A program made the translations under genes and the position numbers. Below are positions 35,780 to 45,945 of a stretch of DNA of 64,000 bases, one piece after another. A model generated the notes under the pieces. The model was not told the origin of the DNA, did no database searches, and worked only from the letters and a program-made list of their open reading frames with translations. Each line of letters starts with the position of its first letter. The first letter of the stretch is position 1. Source of the stretch: Bacillus massilinigeriensis (GTDB lineage: Bacteria; Bacillota; Bacilli; Bacillales; Cytobacillaceae); assembly GCF_900111815.1 (NCBI RefSeq), contig NZ_LT630004.1, forward strand, positions 1,029,671 to 1,093,670, written 5' to 3'.

Positions 35780-37258
35780 GTGAAACTACATCAGCTTCTG
35801 GGCTGCTTGACTCCTTATATGAAGTTTGAAGGAAACAACCCGGAAATAACATCTATTGATAATGACAACCGAAAAGTGAAGGAAGGAAGCTTGTTTATCT
35901 GTATAAAGGGATATACAGTTGACGGCCACGATTTTGCAGCAGATGCTGTCCAACGTGGAGCAAAGGCTGTTATTGCCGAGAAGCAGCTTAGTCTCGACCC
36001 TGTAGTTCCCGTAATTATCGTCAAGGACACTGTGAGAGCGATGGCCGTTTTGGCTGATGCATTTTACGCTCAGCCGAGCAAGCAGTTCCATCTTGTTGGA
36101 ATAACAGGAACGAACGGTAAAACGACAACCAGCCATATCATCGAAAAGATTTTTAGGGACTTTGGCCAGAAGACCGGACTGATTGGGACGATGTATGCAA
36201 AAATCGGAGATACAAAACTGGAGACAAAGAATACAACACCAGAAAGTCTGACCCTTCAAAAAATATTTAGGGACATGGCAGATGAAGGCGTCGGAACAGC
36301 GGTGATGGAAGTCTCCTCCCATGCACTTGTCAATGGCAGGGTAAATAACACTGATTTCAATGTAGCGGTTTTCACCAATCTTACCCAAGATCATCTTGAC
36401 TATCACAAAACGATGGAAGAATATAAAAAAGCTAAAGGATTGCTGTTCTCAAGGCTAGGGAATGCTTTTAACCATAAACAACCTAAATATGCCGTGCTGA
36501 ATGTGGATGATCCTGCCACAAACGAGTATTTATCTAATACGGCAGCTGGAATAATTACATATGGAATTGATAATGAGGCAGATATTAGGGCTACCAATAT
36601 AGAGCTTACCGCGTCGGGTACATCCTTTATGCTCCAAACACCGCTAGGTAATAGGAAGGTAAACTTGAAACTTGCCGGACGTTTCAACGTGTATAATGCG
36701 CTTGCAGCTATCGCTACCGCAGTAGTATCGAATGTTCCGCTCGAGGATGCAGTTCAATCAGTCGAAGATTTAAAAGGGGTCCGCGGAAGGTTTGAACTTG
36801 TGAACGAAGGACAAGATTTCTCTGTTATTGTTGATTATGCCCATACTCCTGATAGTCTCGAAAATGTCCTGAAGATGATTGGACAGATTGCAGAGAAAAG
36901 GGTTTATACAGTAGTAGGCTGCGGTGGTGACCGTGACAGGACAAAGCGCCCACTTATGGCAAAGATTGCATGTGACCTTTCAACAGATCCTATTTTCACC
37001 TCCGATAATCCTAGAAGTGAGGATCCTGAAGTTATTCTTAAGGATATGGAGGAAGGTGTGAAAGGTAGGGAATACAAGAAAATTGCTGACCGTCGGGAAG
37101 CAATTTGCCATGCTATTAAGCATGCAGGCAAAGGTGATGTGATCCTGATTGCAGGTAAAGGACACGAGACGTATCAGCAAATCGGCAGTGAAATTTTTGA
37201 TTTCGATGACAGGGAAATTGCTGCAGAAGCCATCAGAAGTCTGAAAGGGGGCTCTTAA
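35780..37258 (+). CDS. murE: UDP-MurNAc-tripeptide synthetase (meso-diaminopimelate adding)
   Basis: This 492-residue Mur ligase adds the third residue to UDP-MurNAc-L-Ala-D-Glu. It has [12 protein letters not shown] for ATP binding, TTPESLTLQ and [13 protein letters not shown]. The substrate-selecting TSDNPR motif near residue 409 marks the meso-diaminopimelate form, so the peptidoglycan is probably DAP-type. I chose GTG 35780 ([10 protein letters not shown]) because AGGA lies about ten bases before it; TTG 35771 abuts the site. It starts the second part of the murein gene block. Confidence 0.96.
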   Translation: MKLHQLLGCLTPYMKFEGNNPEITSIDNDNRKVKEGSLFICIKGYTVDGHDFAADAVQRGAKAVIAEKQLSLDPVVPVIIVKDTVRAMAVLADAFYAQPSKQFHLVGITGTNGKTTTSHIIEKIFRDFGQKTGLIGTMYAKIGDTKLETKNTTPESLTLQKIFRDMADEGVGTAVMEVSSHALVNGRVNNTDFNVAVFTNLTQDHLDYHKTMEEYKKAKGLLFSRLGNAFNHKQPKYAVLNVDDPATNEYLSNTAAGIITYGIDNEADIRATNIELTASGTSFMLQTPLGNRKVNLKLAGRFNVYNALAAIATAVVSNVPLEDAVQSVEDLKGVRGRFELVNEGQDFSVIVDYAHTPDSLENVLKMIGQIAEKRVYTVVGCGGDRDRTKRPLMAKIACDLSTDPIFTSDNPRSEDPEVILKDMEEGVKGREYKKIADRREAICHAIKHAGKGDVILIAGKGHETYQQIGSEIFDFDDREIAAEAIRSLKGGS

Positions 37259-37259
37259 T

Positions 37260-38234
37260 ATGCTAGAGCAAGTTATCCTTTTCACGATTATAATGGGTTT
37301 TTTGTTAACAGTCCTAATATCGCCTTTTTTCATTCCTTTTCTTAAAAGGCTAAAATTTGGTCAAAGTATTAGAGAAGAAGGACCAAAATCGCATCAAAAA
37401 AAATCGGGGACGCCAACAATGGGAGGGCTAATGATCCTCCTATCCATCACGGTGACAACCCTTGTGATGACATACAAATTTTCTGAACCTAGTGTTGAGA
37501 CCTACCTTTTACTTTTTGTAACCTTAGGGTTTGGATTGCTTGGCTTCCTTGATGATTTCATTAAGGTCGTTATGAAGCGAAATCTAGGTTTAACATCAAA
37601 GCAAAAACTTCTCGGTCAAATTGTTATATCAGCAGTGTTCTATTTTGTTTTTAAACAAAGCGACTTCTCGACTGTGATCAGTATTCCTCTTACAGACTGG
37701 TCATTTGACCCGGGCTGGATGTACATTTTTATTGTTATCTTCTGGCTCGTTGGTTTTTCAAATGCGGTAAACCTCACAGATGGTTTGGACGGTCTCGTTT
37801 CTGGTACCTCCGCCATCGCATTCGGAGCGTTTGCCGTACTTGCTTGGAGTCAGTCCCAATACGAAATCTCTATTTTTTCAGTTGCTCTTGTAGGAGCCGT
37901 CCTAGGCTTCCTTGTTTTCAATGCCCACCCGGCAAAAGTATTTATGGGAGATACAGGTTCATTAGCATTGGGAGGAGCGATTGCTACCATTTCTATCCTA
38001 GCCAAGCTTGAGATTATCCTTGTCATAGTTGGCGGAATTTTTGTTATAGAAACGTTATCAGTCATCATCCAAGTTATTTCATTTAAGACCACAGGAAGGC
38101 GTGTCTTTCGGATGAGTCCTCTTCATCACCATTACGAGTTAAGCGGTTGGTCCGAATGGCGCGTGGTCGCGACTTTTTGGACAGTAGGTTTATTGTTTGC
38201 GATTCTTGGAATCTATATCGAGGTGTGGGTGTAA
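37260..38234 (+). CDS. mraY: Phospho-MurNAc-pentapeptide transferase MraY
   Basis: This 324-residue membrane enzyme transfers phospho-MurNAc-pentapeptide to undecaprenyl phosphate to make lipid I. It has about ten helices. Signatures are [23 protein letters not shown] with the Asp pair, [12 protein letters not shown] with the catalytic Asp, and [19 protein letters not shown]. It is one base after murE and abuts murD (TAA then TTG), so the three are translated as a block. Confidence 0.97.
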   Translation: MLEQVILFTIIMGFLLTVLISPFFIPFLKRLKFGQSIREEGPKSHQKKSGTPTMGGLMILLSITVTTLVMTYKFSEPSVETYLLLFVTLGFGLLGFLDDFIKVVMKRNLGLTSKQKLLGQIVISAVFYFVFKQSDFSTVISIPLTDWSFDPGWMYIFIVIFWLVGFSNAVNLTDGLDGLVSGTSAIAFGAFAVLAWSQSQYEISIFSVALVGAVLGFLVFNAHPAKVFMGDTGSLALGGAIATISILAKLEIILVIVGGIFVIETLSVIIQVISFKTTGRRVFRMSPLHHHYELSGWSEWRVVATFWTVGLLFAILGIYIEVWV

Positions 38235-39587
38235 TTGAAAGCGACTAAAGTATATGAACATAAAAAAATATTGGTGCTGGGACTAGCTAAAAGCGGAGTC
38301 TGTGCAGCAGCCCTTCTTCATAAGCTTGGGGCATTTGTAACAGTGAATGACAGCAAGCCGCTAGCTGAAAACAAAGAAGCCCAAACCCTTCTTGAGGAAG
38401 GAATCAAAGTTATTTGCGGAAGCCACCCGGTTGAGTTAATGGATGAAGGCTTTGAACTTGTTGTTAAGAACCCTGGTATACCATATCACAATCCGATGGT
38501 AGCAAGGGCGTTAGAACTTGGTATTCCTGTCATAACAGAAGTGGAGCTTGCTTATGAGGTATCTGAGGCACCATTTGTTGCAATTACAGGAACCAATGGC
38601 AAGACGACAACAACTACCTTAGTGTATGAAATGCTCATGCACGGAAACAAACAGCCTTTGATTGCGGGTAATATTGGTACCGTTGCATCAGGAGTAGCAC
38701 AAGAAGCATCAAAGGATAACCATATTATCATCGAATTGTCTTCTTTTCAGTTAATGGGAGTTTCCCGCTTTAGACCGAAGATTGCCATTATCACGAATCT
38801 TTATGAAGCCCACCTCGATTATCACGGTACTGTCGAGGAATATCATGGGGCAAAAGCAGAGATAACAAAAAATCAAGAATCAGACGATTATTTGATTGTC
38901 AATGCTGACCAGCAGAAAGTAATGGAGATTGCAGAAAGCTCAAATGCAAAAGTCATACCGGTTTCTGTTGCCTCTGAGCTTTCTTATGGAGCCTATCTCA
39001 AAGATGGTTGGGTGTACTTCAATGACGAAAGAATTATATCAAGGGAGGAAATTGCTCTTCCTGGGGCTCATAATCTGGAAAATATCTTATCTGCGGTTGC
39101 TGCTGCAAAGCTGTCAGGTGTCGAGAATAATTCGATTAGGAAGGTGCTAGAAACCTTTATTGGTGTGAAACACAGACTTCAATATGTTGAAGAAATTTCC
39201 AAGAGGCGATTCTATAACGATTCGAAAGCAACGAATATATTGGCGACCGAAAAAGCACTTGCTGCGTTTAGCGCTCCTATTATCCTTCTTGCAGGAGGGC
39301 TGGATAGAGGCAATGATTTTGAAAGTCTAATTCCTTCCCTTAACGGTGTAAAAGCGCTGGTTACATTCGGAGAAACTGCTGAAAAAATTGCTGATGCTGG
39401 GAAGAAGGCGGGAATAAAAACAATCCTTCGTGCCGATAATGTGGAGAAAGCTGTTCCTGAAGCATTCAGCGTTTCAGACCCGGGAGATATTATCCTGCTG
39501 TCACCTGCTTGCGCCAGCTGGGATCAATATAAAACATTCGAGGTGCGAGGAGACATGTTTATCCAGGCTGTGCATATGCTTAAATAG
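38235..39587 (+). CDS. murD: UDP-MurNAc-L-alanine:D-glutamate ligase
   Basis: This 450-residue Mur ligase adds D-Glu to UDP-MurNAc-L-Ala. It has a Rossmann-like N-terminal domain (ILVLGLAKSG), the P-loop [20 protein letters not shown], and FYNDSKATNILATEKAL then LAGGLDRG. The start is TTG immediately after the mraY stop, preceded by GAGGTG inside the end of mraY. The next gene begins 86 bases later; no murC or murF is present here, as usual in Bacillus. Confidence 0.96.
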   Translation: MKATKVYEHKKILVLGLAKSGVCAAALLHKLGAFVTVNDSKPLAENKEAQTLLEEGIKVICGSHPVELMDEGFELVVKNPGIPYHNPMVARALELGIPVITEVELAYEVSEAPFVAITGTNGKTTTTTLVYEMLMHGNKQPLIAGNIGTVASGVAQEASKDNHIIIELSSFQLMGVSRFRPKIAIITNLYEAHLDYHGTVEEYHGAKAEITKNQESDDYLIVNADQQKVMEIAESSNAKVIPVSVASELSYGAYLKDGWVYFNDERIISREEIALPGAHNLENILSAVAAAKLSGVENNSIRKVLETFIGVKHRLQYVEEISKRRFYNDSKATNILATEKALAAFSAPIILLAGGLDRGNDFESLIPSLNGVKALVTFGETAEKIADAGKKAGIKTILRADNVEKAVPEAFSVSDPGDIILLSPACASWDQYKTFEVRGDMFIQAVHMLK

Positions 39588-39673
39588 GGTTGTCTGCAGG
39601 GCAAAGTCCCGGCTTTCCATAAGGCAGGGAAATGCGGAACAGGCCTAAATAACTGCAGCTGAGGTGCATTGTT

Positions 39674-40771
39674 TTGCCGAAAAGAACTACACCGGATATA
39701 ATTCTTCTTATTGTCACATTCACATTGCTTGCCATTGGGCTGGTCATGGTTTACAGCGCAAGCGCTGTATGGGCTGAATACAAGTTTTCAGATTCGTTTT
39801 TTTTTGCTAAAAGACAAATGCTGTTTGCCGCAGCTGGCATCATCGCAATGTTTTTCATCATGAATGTGGATTACTGGACATGGAGGACATGGGCAAAATT
39901 ACTTGTGATCATTTGTTTCGTATTGTTGCTCCTTGTTCTTATTCCTGGGGTAGGAAATGTCCGGAATGGTTCCAGGAGCTGGATTGGAGTAGGGGCTTTT
40001 TCAATACAGCCTTCCGAATTCATGAAGCTTGCCATGATTGCGTTTTTGGCGAAATTCCTGTCAGAAAAGCAAAAAATGATTACTTCCTTCCGCTTAGGAT
40101 TGATGCCTTCGCTTAGTCTTGTGTTCACTGCATTTGCACTCATCATGCTCCAGCCCGACTTGGGGACCGGGACAGTAATGGTGGGAACCTGTGTAGTTAT
40201 GATTTTCATTTCTGGTGCTAGAATATGGCACTTTTCCATCCTTGGTTTAATTGGTGCAGCTGGCTTTGCGGGCCTTATCATATCTGCACCATACCGCATG
40301 AAAAGGATTACTTCTTACCTTGATCCATGGGAAGATCCTCTTGGAAGTGGATTCCAAATGATTCAATCACTTCTTGCTATCGGGCCGGGCGGACTTTTTG
40401 GTTTAGGATTAGGACAAAGCAGGCAAAAATCTTTTTATTTGCCCGAACCGCAGACTGATTTTATTTTTGCCATATTATCAGAAGAGTTAGGATTTCTTGG
40501 CGGGACCTTTGTCCTTCTCCTATTCTCGGTGCTTTTATGGAGAGGAATCAGGATAGCGCTTGGTGCTCCTGATCTTTATGGCAGTCTTCTGGCGTGCGGT
40601 ATCATTGCAATGGTTGCCATTCAAGTAATGATCAATATTGGCGTCGTTACAGGCTTAATTCCTGTAACTGGAATTACCCTTCCCTTCCTAAGCTATGGCG
40701 GATCATCGCTGACGCTTATGCTAATGGCGGTGGGGGTCTTGCTAAACATAAGCAGATACTCGAGATACTGA
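39674..40771 (+). CDS. spoVE: Spore cortex lipid II polymerase SpoVE (SEDS family)
   Basis: This 365-residue SEDS glycosyltransferase has about ten membrane helices and works with SpoVD in making cortex peptidoglycan. Signatures are FAKRQMLFAAAGI, NGSRSWIGVGAFSIQPSEFM, QPDLGTGTVMVG, and FLSYGGSSLTLMLMAVGVLL. I recognise the YSASAVWAEYKFSDSFFFAK start as SpoVE rather than the divisome FtsW. The start is TTG after GAGGTG. A self-complementary CTGCAG pair brackets the 86-base gap after murD. A terminator follows. Confidence 0.93.
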   Translation: MPKRTTPDIILLIVTFTLLAIGLVMVYSASAVWAEYKFSDSFFFAKRQMLFAAAGIIAMFFIMNVDYWTWRTWAKLLVIICFVLLLLVLIPGVGNVRNGSRSWIGVGAFSIQPSEFMKLAMIAFLAKFLSEKQKMITSFRLGLMPSLSLVFTAFALIMLQPDLGTGTVMVGTCVVMIFISGARIWHFSILGLIGAAGFAGLIISAPYRMKRITSYLDPWEDPLGSGFQMIQSLLAIGPGGLFGLGLGQSRQKSFYLPEPQTDFIFAILSEELGFLGGTFVLLLFSVLLWRGIRIALGAPDLYGSLLACGIIAMVAIQVMINIGVVTGLIPVTGITLPFLSYGGSSLTLMLMAVGVLLNISRYSRY

Positions 40772-40806
40772 AAAATAAACCCTGCTATATCGCGGGGTTT
40801 ATTTTT
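40772..40806 (+). terminator. Terminator after spoVE
   Basis: A 12-bp stem (40774-40785 with 40792-40803, one G-U pair) around a 6-base loop, followed by T, closes the spoVE transcript. Confidence 0.88.
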
Positions 40807-40979
40807 ATATCATGAAAAAATTGCAGAGATTTCAAGCTTGCCAATGTATGTTAAATTTGCGTGACAATCTTTTTAAAAACAACTCCATTGTTTAGAATAT
40901 AGTAGAATAGGGTAAAACCGAGTGGTGCTGTTGTATTCGCGCCTTCCGGTTATCTTTAATGGATTCATGAGGTGAAGAA

Positions 40980-42071
40980 ATGCGAATTGTGATTAGCGGG
41001 GGAGGAACTGGAGGACATATATATCCTGCTCTTGCACTTATTAGAGAGATAAAAAAGAGGAATGAAGAGGCTGAGTTCTTATATATTGGCACAGAGAAGG
41101 GGCTGGAGAGCAAAATTGTCCCAATGGAGAATATTCCCTTCCGATCCATACATATAACTGGTTTTAAAAGAAAATTGTCCTTTGAAAATGTCAAAACAAT
41201 ATACCGTTTTTTGAAAGGCACTGTTTCAAGCCGCAAGATTCTGAAAGAGTTCCGGCCGGATATTGTAATAGGAACAGGAGGCTATGTTTGCGGTCCGGTA
41301 GTGTATGCGGCGGCAAAGCTTGGAATACCAACTGTTATTCACGAGCAAAACAGTCTTCCTGGGCTTACAAATAAATTTCTTAGCAGGTATGTTGATAAAG
41401 TGGCGATTTGTTTCGAGGAAGCTAGAAGTTATTTTCCTGCTGAAAAGGTCGTCTTGACTGGGAATCCGCGTGCCTCTGAAGTTCTTGACTGCAATAATAA
41501 GGATGCACTTCTGACTGCAGGCTTGAACAAAGATGTGCGAACGGTTCTTGTGTTTGGGGGCAGTAGAGGGGCCAGGCCGTTAAATGAGGCAATGATGAAA
41601 TCCTTAACGGAACTTGGTAGGAAGCCTTATCAAGTACTTTATATTACAGGAGAAGTACATTATGAAGAAGTGAAAAAAGAAGTAGCTTTGGTCGGGAATC
41701 CTCAAAATGTTATAATTAAGCCTTTCATACATAATATGCCAGAAATACTTGCGGAAATTGACCTTGCAGTGACTAGGGCAGGTGCTACTACACTGGCTGA
41801 GCTGACATCTCTAGGAATACCGGCTATCCTCATTCCGAGTCCTTATGTGACCGATAATCACCAGGAGAAAAATGCAAGATCCTTAAGTGACCATAGTGCC
41901 GCACTGCTTTTGCTTGAAAAAGAACTGACTGGCCCTAAGCTTATAAGCATGATGGATTCAGTCATTCTGGACCAGGCAAGGCTTATGGAGATGCAAACCG
42001 CCTCCCGTAAACTGGGGATACAGGATGCTGCAACAAGATTATACAGCCTGGTGAGGGAACTGGTTCAGTAG
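40980..42071 (+). CDS. murG: Undecaprenyldiphospho-MurNAc-pentapeptide GlcNAc transferase
   Basis: This 363-residue peripheral membrane glycosyltransferase converts lipid I to lipid II. Visible are the first Gly-rich loop [49 protein letters not shown], and the UDP-GlcNAc loop [29 protein letters not shown] precedes the ATG. The 173 bases upstream contain A/T-rich -10-like boxes (TAGAAT at 40895 and 40911) but no clear -35. Confidence 0.97.
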   Translation: MRIVISGGGTGGHIYPALALIREIKKRNEEAEFLYIGTEKGLESKIVPMENIPFRSIHITGFKRKLSFENVKTIYRFLKGTVSSRKILKEFRPDIVIGTGGYVCGPVVYAAAKLGIPTVIHEQNSLPGLTNKFLSRYVDKVAICFEEARSYFPAEKVVLTGNPRASEVLDCNNKDALLTAGLNKDVRTVLVFGGSRGARPLNEAMMKSLTELGRKPYQVLYITGEVHYEEVKKEVALVGNPQNVIIKPFIHNMPEILAEIDLAVTRAGATTLAELTSLGIPAILIPSPYVTDNHQEKNARSLSDHSAALLLLEKELTGPKLISMMDSVILDQARLMEMQTASRKLGIQDAATRLYSLVRELVQ

Positions 42072-42130
42072 CCCAACGCTAGAAGGATGCATACAATGTA
42101 GAAAAGGGATTGCCGGAAAGGAAGTAAATC

Positions 42131-43054
42131 ATGAAAGTACTTGCGAATGAATTGAAAAGGATGGATATAGGCCCAGTCAAAGAAAATGAGCCTTTAATGA
42201 ATTATACTACAATAAAAATCGGCGGACCGGCCGATATACTAATTGAGCCTTCTTCTCCTAATCAACTCAAAAAAGCGATGAAAACTATCCGTTCAGCTGG
42301 CGTTCGATGGACAGCTATCGGGAGAGGTTCTAATTTACTTGTTTTAGACGAAGGAATCGAGGGTGTTGTCATCAAATTGGGATCCGGGATGGATGTGGTA
42401 GAAGTTAATGGTCCGACCGTAACTGCCGATGGTGGAGTGTCCCTTGTAAGTCTAGCCATGAACGTAAGCAGACAAGGTCTTTCTGGCATGGAGTTTTCCG
42501 GGGGAATACCGGGTTCGATTGGCGGTGCCGTCTATATGAACGCTGGAGCTCATGGTTCCGATATTTCTGCAATCCTTGAGAAGGCGTTAATTCTATTTCA
42601 AGATGGGGAAATAGAATGGCTGACAAAGGATGAATTGAAGTTCTCCTATCGGACCTCAATCCTTCAAAAGGAACGACCGGGAATTGTGCTTCAAGCTGTT
42701 TTTAGGCTTGTTGAAGGAGAAAAGGAGAAGATTCTTAAAGAAATTCAAAAATACAAGGATTATCGAAAGGAAACACAGCCATGGAACTATCCTTGTGCAG
42801 GCAGCATCTTTCGAAATCCGCTGCCAGAGTATGCTGGAAAACTAATCGAAAAGGCTGGTTTGAAAGGTCATTCTATTGGGGGGGCGAAAATATCCGAAAT
42901 GCACGGTAATTTCATTGTCAATGCGGGTAATGCTACTGCGGAGGATGTGTTGGCGCTCATCGAGCATGTGAAGGATACAGTGTTTACTCTCTTCGATGTC
43001 AAAATGGAAACAGAGGTGGAAATAATAGGCCGGAAATCGCAGGGAAACAGCTGA
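42131..43054 (+). CDS. murB: UDP-N-acetylenolpyruvoylglucosamine reductase
   Basis: This 307-residue flavoenzyme reduces UDP-GlcNAc-enolpyruvate to UDP-MurNAc with NADPH. FAD contacts [19 protein letters not shown] and [20 protein letters not shown] are visible, with [16 protein letters not shown] and the catalytic Ser in CAGSIFRNP and Glu in the [10 protein letters not shown] region. It has the FAD-binding and C-terminal domains of the shorter MurB form. GGAAAGGAAG precedes the ATG. It is 59 bases after murG. Confidence 0.97.
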   Translation: MKVLANELKRMDIGPVKENEPLMNYTTIKIGGPADILIEPSSPNQLKKAMKTIRSAGVRWTAIGRGSNLLVLDEGIEGVVIKLGSGMDVVEVNGPTVTADGGVSLVSLAMNVSRQGLSGMEFSGGIPGSIGGAVYMNAGAHGSDISAILEKALILFQDGEIEWLTKDELKFSYRTSILQKERPGIVLQAVFRLVEGEKEKILKEIQKYKDYRKETQPWNYPCAGSIFRNPLPEYAGKLIEKAGLKGHSIGGAKISEMHGNFIVNAGNATAEDVLALIEHVKDTVFTLFDVKMETEVEIIGRKSQGNS

Positions 43055-43060
43055 AAAATG

Positions 43061-43094
43061 CTTAATCTGTGGTATAATATTTCCTTAGATTAAG
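43061..43094 (+). promoter_or_regulatory. Extended -10 promoter flanked by an 8-bp inverted repeat, before divIB
   Basis: TGGTATAAT at 43070-43078 is an extended -10 element; no good -35 is visible at 16-18 bases. The perfect repeat CTTAATCT (43061-43068) and AGATTAAG (43087-43094) lies on both sides of it, in the form of an operator for a dimeric regulator. It is 160 bases before divIB, giving a long 5' leader. Confidence 0.6.
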
Positions 43095-43255
43095 CGGCGG
43101 AGTAAGGTTCTCTCTGCATGGAAGAAGCATTTCATTTCGCTTTTCCAGCGATGTTCCAGTGACTTGCTGACATCCGTTGCAGCAAGCGTGATGAGTCTTT
43201 CTGTTTGCGCCAGGTTCTTTAGTCTTCGCTGCAAATGTGGATGAGGTGAGCGGAA
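43095..43255 (+). other. Structured 5' leader of divIB
   Basis: About 160 bases without a gene. It can fold into a hairpin near 43122-43149 (TGGAA-GAAGC with GCTT-TTCCA, one bulge) and a 7-bp hairpin CTTGCTG/CAGCAAG at 43163-43186 with a 10-base loop. It ends in GAGGTGAG before the divIB ATG. No terminator is visible, so if it regulates anything it acts on RNA stability or translation. I match it to no known riboswitch. Confidence 0.4.
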
Positions 43256-44044
43256 ATGGATAAGACAAAAATAGTTTCGATAGAAGAACGTATTCCGATG
43301 CTGAAACAGCAAAGGAAGAAAAAAGCAAACAGGCGTCTTGTTATTCTGCTGTCCCTTTTTTTTGTTTTGATTCTCTGTATTATTTATTTCCAGTCACCTT
43401 TAAGCAAAGTTAGGGAAGTGAAGGTTTCGGGGCACGTGTCATACAGTGACGAGGAAATAATCAGAGCTTCTGAAATAACTAGGGATATGAACATTTGGAA
43501 GATTGATAAAGGCGATACAGCAAGGAATCTGAAAAAGCTTCCAGAAATAAAGGGAGTCAAGATTAAGATAATCTTTCCAAACTCTGTGACAATAAAACTG
43601 AGTGAACATAAAAAGCTTGCGTATATTTCAAGAGGAAAGTCTTTCTATCCTGTCCTTGAAAACGGGAAAGTTGTGCAAGAAAGGGAAGCAGACAATATTC
43701 CGGCAAATGCACCAGTGTTAATGCGATTTAAGGAAGGACGGCCACTTGATGAGATGATCTCATCGCTTGGAAAACTACCACCAGAAATATTAGGATCGAT
43801 TTCAGAAATCCAGCATAATCCATCAAAGTCGGACCGATATCGTATTGTACTTTTTATGAATAATGGTTTTGAGGTGCATGCAACTCTCAGAAGCTTCTCC
43901 AAGAAAATGGCTCATTACCCTGCCATCATTGGTCAGTTGAACCCAGAGGAAAAAGGGGTAATCGACCTAGAAGTTGGATCCTATTTCACATCCTATCGAA
44001 AAGAGAAGGCAGATCAAGCAAATGTTAAAAAACAGCAGCAGTAA
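43256..44044 (+). CDS. divIB: Cell division protein DivIB (FtsQ)
   Basis: This 262-residue bitopic protein has a basic cytoplasmic part (about 1-25), one helix (about 27-46), and an extracytoplasmic POTRA domain (about 48-120) with VREVKVSGHVSYSDEEIIRA. The beta domain follows, and a Lys/Gln-rich tail. It is part of the FtsL-DivIC-DivIB subcomplex. GAGGTGAG precedes the ATG. The end overlaps the next gene by 23 bases. Confidence 0.93.
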   Translation: MDKTKIVSIEERIPMLKQQRKKKANRRLVILLSLFFVLILCIIYFQSPLSKVREVKVSGHVSYSDEEIIRASEITRDMNIWKIDKGDTARNLKKLPEIKGVKIKIIFPNSVTIKLSEHKKLAYISRGKSFYPVLENGKVVQEREADNIPANAPVLMRFKEGRPLDEMISSLGKLPPEILGSISEIQHNPSKSDRYRIVLFMNNGFEVHATLRSFSKKMAHYPAIIGQLNPEEKGVIDLEVGSYFTSYRKEKADQANVKKQQQ

Positions 44045-44726
44045 TCGGGTTGTATTGTCATTAGTATGTCTTATATTAGGATTTATGTTTGCCTTTTCCT
44101 ACAGACTTACACAGGAAGAGAAGGCAAAGCCACACATATCGGACAGGCAATGGGAACACAACTTGGACTTGCGAAATGAATTAATAAAAGAGGAAAAGGA
44201 AAACAGTGCTCTACAAAAAAAACTTGCCGGTTATCAAGAAACGATCAGCAAGAAGGAAAAAGGTCTTGCAAAAGAAGCAGAAGTTTTTTTCAATCTTGCT
44301 GAAGACGCAGAAAAATACAGACTATTTCTTGGGAAAGTGGCGGTGCAGGGCAGTGGGGTGACAGTTACATTATCGGATGGAGCTTATAATTCGAAAGAGG
44401 ATAATATAAATAATTACCTTGTTCACGAGCATCATATTTTTAAAGTGGTAAATGAACTATATATTGCTGGAGCATCTGCCATTACCATTAACGGTCAGCG
44501 TCTCGCTCACAATTCCTATATCATTTGTAATGGACCCGTCATTACGATAGATGGATATCAGCACCCAGCTCCTTTTGAAATAGCGGCTATTGGGAAAGCC
44601 GAGGTACTAGATTCAGCACTAAATATCCCTGGAGGCGTACGGGATCAACTTGTTAGCGATAATGTGGTTTTTTCACTGCAGCAAGAAGCGATGATAAGAA
44701 TGAAACCAGTACCAGGGAAGAAATAG
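44022..44726 (+). CDS. ylxW: DUF881 family protein YlxW
   Basis: This 234-residue membrane-anchored protein has a basic N-terminus, one helix (about 9-25), a coiled coil (about 40-85), and an extracytoplasmic DUF881 domain with VQGSGVTVTLSDGA, VNELYIAGASAITINGQRLA and GPVITIDGYQHPAPFEIAAIG. I chose ATG 44022 (MLKNSSSNRVV); an earlier in-frame ATG lies deep inside divIB. It overlaps divIB by 23 bases. The function of the family is unknown; the two copies beside ftsA suggest a division or envelope role. Confidence 0.85.
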   Translation: MLKNSSSNRVVLSLVCLILGFMFAFSYRLTQEEKAKPHISDRQWEHNLDLRNELIKEEKENSALQKKLAGYQETISKKEKGLAKEAEVFFNLAEDAEKYRLFLGKVAVQGSGVTVTLSDGAYNSKEDNINNYLVHEHHIFKVVNELYIAGASAITINGQRLAHNSYIICNGPVITIDGYQHPAPFEIAAIGKAEVLDSALNIPGGVRDQLVSDNVVFSLQQEAMIRMKPVPGKK

Positions 44727-44747
44727 GGTTAAAAGGCAGGTGGAGAA

Positions 44748-45467
44748 ATGGGTGGAAAGAAAAATATTGGATTTGCTATCACCGCTTCCATCCTAGGCCT
44801 CATGATTGCGATTCAGTTCAGAACGGTAAGTGAGCCTGTTTTCCGTGATACGAGGGATACATGGGAACTAAGGGAAGCACTGCTGAAGGAAAAGGAAATG
44901 CAGTTAACGCTCTTAAAGGAAATTAGATTGAGTGAAGAAAAACTTGCGAAATACAAAGTTAATAAAGTGCAAAGTCAAGAAACAGCATTGAGGGCAACAA
45001 TTGATGAACTAAAGACAGAGGCAGGTTTGACTAATATTTCTGGTCCTGGTCTCAAGCTTGTGCTTTCACCTGTTTCCGAAGCTGTTGGACCTGCTGGGAA
45101 TGTATACTTGTCACCAGAAATTCTAAGAAAGCTTGTTAATGAACTTAATATGTACGGTGCCGTGCACATGTCTATTGGGGGCGAACGGCTGATTAACACA
45201 ACGGTGATCAGGGATATTAACAACGAGACAAAAATGAATGGACAAAGGCTCGACCGCTTTCCTCTAGAGATCAACGTTATTGTCAAGAGCATGGAAGATG
45301 CCGGAAAATTATATAATCGGATGAAGGTTTCCAATATTGCTGAAGCTTTTTTTATGGACAATATAAGAGTAAACGTACATAAACCATCGCCAACAACAAA
45401 AGTTACAGCATATGGGGATGCAATTAGGGTTAAAGCTATGAAAGCAGTTAAAGGAGATGGCAAATAA
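44748..45467 (+). CDS. ylxX: DUF881 family protein YlxX
   Basis: This 239-residue paralogue of the preceding gene has an N-terminal helix (about 5-22), a coiled coil (about 45-85), and the DUF881 domain with ISGPGLKLVLSPVSEA, VNELNMYGAVHMSIGGERLI and FPLEINVIVKSMEDAG. It shares GLMIAIQFRT after the helix with other members. GCAGGTGGAG precedes the ATG, and the stop overlaps the sbp start by one base (TAATG). Confidence 0.85.
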   Translation: MGGKKNIGFAITASILGLMIAIQFRTVSEPVFRDTRDTWELREALLKEKEMQLTLLKEIRLSEEKLAKYKVNKVQSQETALRATIDELKTEAGLTNISGPGLKLVLSPVSEAVGPAGNVYLSPEILRKLVNELNMYGAVHMSIGGERLINTTVIRDINNETKMNGQRLDRFPLEINVIVKSMEDAGKLYNRMKVSNIAEAFFMDNIRVNVHKPSPTTKVTAYGDAIRVKAMKAVKGDGK

Positions 45468-45817
45468 TGTGGCTCCCGATAATGGGACTAATCATCGGTG
45501 TGATGGTAGGGCTCCTAACGGATATCAGAATACCAGAAGAATATGCTAATTATTTGTCAATAGCAATTTTGGCTGCGCTTGATACCCTTTTTGGAGGAAT
45601 ACGAGCCCAATTGCAAAATATTTATGACGAAAAAGTCTTTGTTTCCGGGTTCTTTTTTAATATTTTGCTTGCTGCAGGTTTGGCTTTTCTGGGTGTTCAT
45701 CTTGGTGTAGACTTGTATTTAGCCGCAGTTTTTGCGTTCGGTGTAAGGCTGTTCCAAAACATTGCGGTCATCAGGCGTATAGTTTTAACAAAATGGTCAA
45801 CAAAAGGCGAAAATTAG
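45467..45817 (+). CDS. sbp: Small basic protein Sbp (DUF1290)
   Basis: This 116-residue membrane protein has three helices and matches the DUF1290 family found between divIB and ftsA in Bacillus. The family stretch YLSIAILAALDTLFGGIRAQL is 21 residues including a membrane segment, followed by DEKVFVSGFFFNI. AAAGGAG precedes the ATG, which overlaps the ylxX stop. Function is unknown. Confidence 0.88.
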   Translation: MWLPIMGLIIGVMVGLLTDIRIPEEYANYLSIAILAALDTLFGGIRAQLQNIYDEKVFVSGFFFNILLAAGLAFLGVHLGVDLYLAAVFAFGVRLFQNIAVIRRIVLTKWSTKGEN

Positions 45818-45945
45818 AAAAAAATACTTTTTAAAAAAAGGGAATGCCACCCGAGTGACGAATAGAAATATGTAATTGACACGAATAAAATAGGGGACTG
45901 GCTGTTGTTCAAAGAGAACAGGATTGGTTGAAGGAGGTGCCACGA

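Noticed and set aside
35786-36406. Long minus-strand frame of 206 codons opposite murE
   Set aside because: It is a shadow of murE; the composition is atypical, rich in Cys and Ile, and no family is recognisable.
39588-39673. Possible structured RNA between murD and spoVE
   Set aside because: CTGCAG occurs at both ends and could pair, but the inner sequence has no clear further stems and no terminator or conserved motif.
45838-45863. Possible SigH promoter before ftsA
   Set aside because: The -35 match (AAGGGAATG) has mismatches and the spacer to GACGAAT is about 10 bases, shorter than the consensus. Position fits the known SigH promoter of ftsAZ, but the sequence does not support a call.
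45872-45900. TTGACA-like hexamer before ftsA
   Set aside because: There is no acceptable -10 element at 16-18 bases downstream.
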